Made by a program: the position numbers and the translations under genes
DNA from: Luzula sylvatica
Lineage: Eukaryota; Streptophyta; Magnoliopsida; Poales; Juncaceae
Assembly (NCBI GenBank): GCA_946800325.1
Contig: OX326956.1
Coordinates: forward strand, 18,132,667-18,196,666
DNA: 64,000 nucleotides
Direction of reading: 5' to 3'
Part shown: piece by piece, positions 61,632 to 64,000 of the stretch
Layout: the number at the start of each line of letters is the position of its first letter
How positions within the stretch are numbered: position 1 is the first letter of the stretch
Notes under the pieces: model-generated
Told to the model about the DNA's origin: nothing
Database searches by the model: none
Seen by the model: only the letters and a program-made list of their open reading frames with translations

Positions 61632-61740
61632 CTAACTAACTAACTAACTAAATAACTAATTAATTAACAAACTAATTAACTTATTAACTCCTAGATAACT
61701 AACTAACTAACTAACTAATTAACTATCTACTTACATACAT

Positions 61741-61773
<33 letters not shown>

Positions 61774-62340
61774 TGATATTCCTACATACCAATTAACTAA
61801 CTAACTAACTAACTAACTTTTAGCTAACTAACTAACTTACTAACTAACTAACTAAATAAGTACCTAACTAACTAACTACTAGCTAATTAACTAAGAAACT
61901 ACTTCACTAACTAAATAGTGAACTAACTAACTACCTTCATACATATATATTAACTAACTAACTAACTAACTACCTAACTAACTAACTAATTAACTAACCA
62001 ACTAACAAAGTACTAGCTAAGTAACTAACTAACTAAATAACTAACTAGTTAACTAATTAACTAACTAACTAACTACTAACTAACTAACTAATTAACTAAC
62101 TAACTAATTAACTAAGTATCTAACTAATTATCTAACTACTAGCAAATGAACTAACTCACTAATTAACTAACTAACTAATAAACTAACTACCTTCATGCAT
62201 ACCTATTAACTCACTAACTAACTAACTACCTAACTAACTAATTAACTAACTACCTTCCTACAAACCCACTAACTAACTAACTAACTAACTAGCTAAATAA
62301 CTAAATAACTAACTAACTAACTATCTTCCTAAATACATAT

Positions 62341-62381
<41 letters not shown>

Positions 62382-62475
62382 GACTACCTAACTAACTAAC
62401 TAACTATATAACTAACAAACTAACTACTAGCTCACTAACTAACTAACAAACTAACTAACTAAATAACTAACTAAT

Positions 62476-62514
<39 letters not shown>

Positions 62515-62692
62515 CTAACTGCTAGCTAACTAACTAATTAAGTAATTAACTAACCAACTACCTACCTACCTACCTTTATACATACCAATTGACCAACTAA
62601 CTAACTAACTAACTAACTAACTACCTAACTAATTAATTAACTAACTACCTTCCTACAAACCTATTGACAAACTAACTAACTAACCGATTAAC
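61632..62692 (+). repeat. Degenerate (CTAA)n satellite, right flank
   Basis: CTAA runs with CTTCCTACAAACCCAC and CTTCATACATATATATT cassettes. The orientation is the same as at 1-2411 and 47838-48097. No gene was seen. Confidence 0.95.
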
Positions 62693-62914
62693 TGATAAGA
62701 GGAAAATAAAGCACCTTTTTGATAGCTAATTTGGGGATTTTAGCCCTTTTGAATCTCAACTTTATATATACAATTGTTCATATTTGAGATAACAAGAATA
62801 TTTCTTCACTAAGTGTGTTTTATTGCTTAATTACAGGTTTTAGGTGGGAACTACAGCCCCACCAACCTCACCTACCATCCCCAACTACCCTCAATCCTCT
62901 CACCCATCTCTCGG

Positions 62915-62947
62915 CCAATGGGAAATCCCCAAGGACACTATAAATAA
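62915..62947 (+). promoter_or_regulatory. CCAAT and TATA boxes of the fourth LTR
   Basis: CCAAT at 62915-62919 and TATAAATAA at 62939-62947, followed by GACCCCAAGG, closely match the copy B promoter (AGACCCAAGG) despite divergence around them. Confidence 0.75.
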
Positions 62948-63080
62948 GACCCCAAGGCCCTTGGGCAGAGATTGCTTCTTCTTCCCTCCCCCCTTTCTCT
63001 CTCTCTCTCTAAGCACTTCCAAGAACTTTCAAGAACATCAAGAACCATTCAAGATCCTACTCGATTGTTCGGGAGATTCG

Positions 63081-63350
63081 ACCGTGACTTGGACATCCTT
63101 CCTTTCGGCGAATCGACCTTTCTCGAGACTAACCGTGACTCGGGGATTTTCTCCTTTCGGGACTTGTGGAGTTGTGTTGAGACCGTGACTGGGTGGTTTC
63201 CTCTTTCGGAGCTTAGTGAAGGTGTCAACCATGACTCGGAGCCTCTCCTTTTGGTGACCTTTCATCTAGTGAGTCCGTGACTTGAGGATTCTTTCCTTTC
63301 GGTGACCAACGAAGCAAGCTTGCCGTGACTCGGAGCATTCTCCTTTCGGT
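63081..63350 (+). repeat. CCGTGACTCGG leader repeat, six copies
   Basis: Units start at 63081, 63132, 63182, 63228, 63273 and 63322, each with CCGTGACT or one mismatch, followed 10-20 bases later by CTCCTTTCGG or a close variant. Spacing is 45-51 bp. They lie in the transcribed leader. Confidence 0.8.
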
Positions 63351-64000
63351 GGTCAATTGAGCGACAACACTAGCGAGGAAAAGGAGGCTCTTCTTGACGC
63401 GTTGAAGCTTTTCTTTACTCAATCTAGGTGTATTCTTTTCTATCTTGAATTTCTTGTATGTTGAATGATTGTTTTGAAGTTGTGTAAAGAAACCCTTGTT
63501 TGAATCTAGTTCTTGCTGAAATCTTGTTTCTTGCAATCGATCTTTTGCTCTCTTTGTGTGATAATTTGCTCTCTTTGTGTGATATTTTTGTTCTCTTTTT
63601 GTTCTGCCTAGATCTTGATTTCTAGTTTCGGGAACTTTTTGAATCATAGAATTTCATGAAATATTCGAATTGATATGAATTTTTGAATACTGTCACCTAA
63701 ACTGAAAACCTGCTGTTTCCAGGGGACTGTTTTTCAGAGACCTGATTGTAATTCGTTAATAACTTTTTATTCCTTTGTCCAAATTGTTTGAAATTTTAGG
63801 ATAAATTTGATAACATTCAGACCTCTCTGTAGAATAATTTTCATTAATTTTGGAAACTTCGAAATATTTATTTTAATGATCTGAATCTTAATCATATTTT
63901 GACGCAATAGCTCTCTGTGGAAAAGTTTCTGCCCTTTTCATTTTTGCTTGTTTTGATTCATTATTCGACGCATATACTCCTCGCGGAACGAACTTTCATA

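Larger units (their letters stand above)
62693..64000 (+). mobile_element. LTR of a fourth Athila-like element, cut by the window end
   Basis: It starts TGATAAGAGG next to satellite. The order of parts matches the copy B LTR: TTTGGGGATTTTAGCC near the start (compare TTTGGAGGTTTTAGCC), CCAAT, TATAAATAAGACCCC, a CT-rich leader, then the CCGTGAC motif array. GCTCTCTGTGG and ATACTCCTCGCGGA near the end recall the terminal parts of the copy B and NAE LTRs, so only a little of the LTR is likely missing. The internal region lies beyond the window. Small frames at 62844-63647 are not considered genes. Confidence 0.8.

Noticed and set aside
62844..63647. Frames of 75-140 codons in the fourth LTR
   Set aside because: They lie over the TATA box and the leader repeat, on both strands, and owe their length to the repeated GC-richer motif.

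Overview
The window is plant nuclear DNA made almost entirely of repeats. I see no host gene I would call functional. Plant origin is inferred from Ty3/gypsy elements of plant type (an Athila-like family and a chromovirus with a chromodomain), a CACTA transposon end pair, and plant-style promoters in the LTRs (CCAAT plus TATAAATAA). A flowering plant, probably a eudicot, fits best; the species cannot be named. The mix of satellite, Athila-like elements and a chromovirus suggests heterochromatin, perhaps pericentromeric (inference).

The ground layer is a degenerate tetranucleotide satellite, (CTAA)n at 1-2411, its complement (TTAG)n across 2412-4912, 11604-19768 and 39563-47837, then (CTAA)n again at 47838-48097 and 61632-62692. 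It is interrupted by cassettes related to GGGTATGTAGGAAGGTAG and organised in higher-order units of about 1.7 and 3.5 kb. It changes strand at two points, about 2412 and 47838.

Four insertions lie in or beside it. (1) 4913-11603, minus strand: an Athila-like LTR element, copy A, with a 5-bp duplication GTTAG, a 3.5-kb internal deletion and a premature stop. (2) 19769-39562: a CACTA-type DNA transposon with 15-bp terminal inverted repeats and a 3-bp duplication CTT. It holds AT-rich sequence, an exon-like relic, and a tandem LTR-internal-LTR-internal array of the same Athila-like family at 26504-38725. The first unit (copy B) has an uninterrupted 1795-codon gag-pol frame; the second (copy C) stops inside the protease. 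(3) 48098-61631: a non-autonomous Athila-like element (called NAE here) with an LTR of about 2.3 kb and one 349-codon frame that joins a coiled-coil Gag-like part to an integrase C-terminal-like part. A chromovirus of 5.8 kb (54743-60568, minus, TSD CTCTC) sits in its 3' LTR, and a fragment of the same chromovirus sits at the same site in its truncated 5' LTR. (4) 62693-64000: the start of another LTR element cut by the window edge, with six copies of a roughly 48-bp leader motif that also occurs in the Athila-like LTRs.

The elements work as parasites rather than as a pathway. Copy B carries all enzymatic domains for its own mobility. NAE and copies A and C would need proteins from relatives. 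The chromovirus is broken by stops and a frameshift. The nesting order read from target duplications is: satellite, then CACTA or NAE, then the LTR elements within them.
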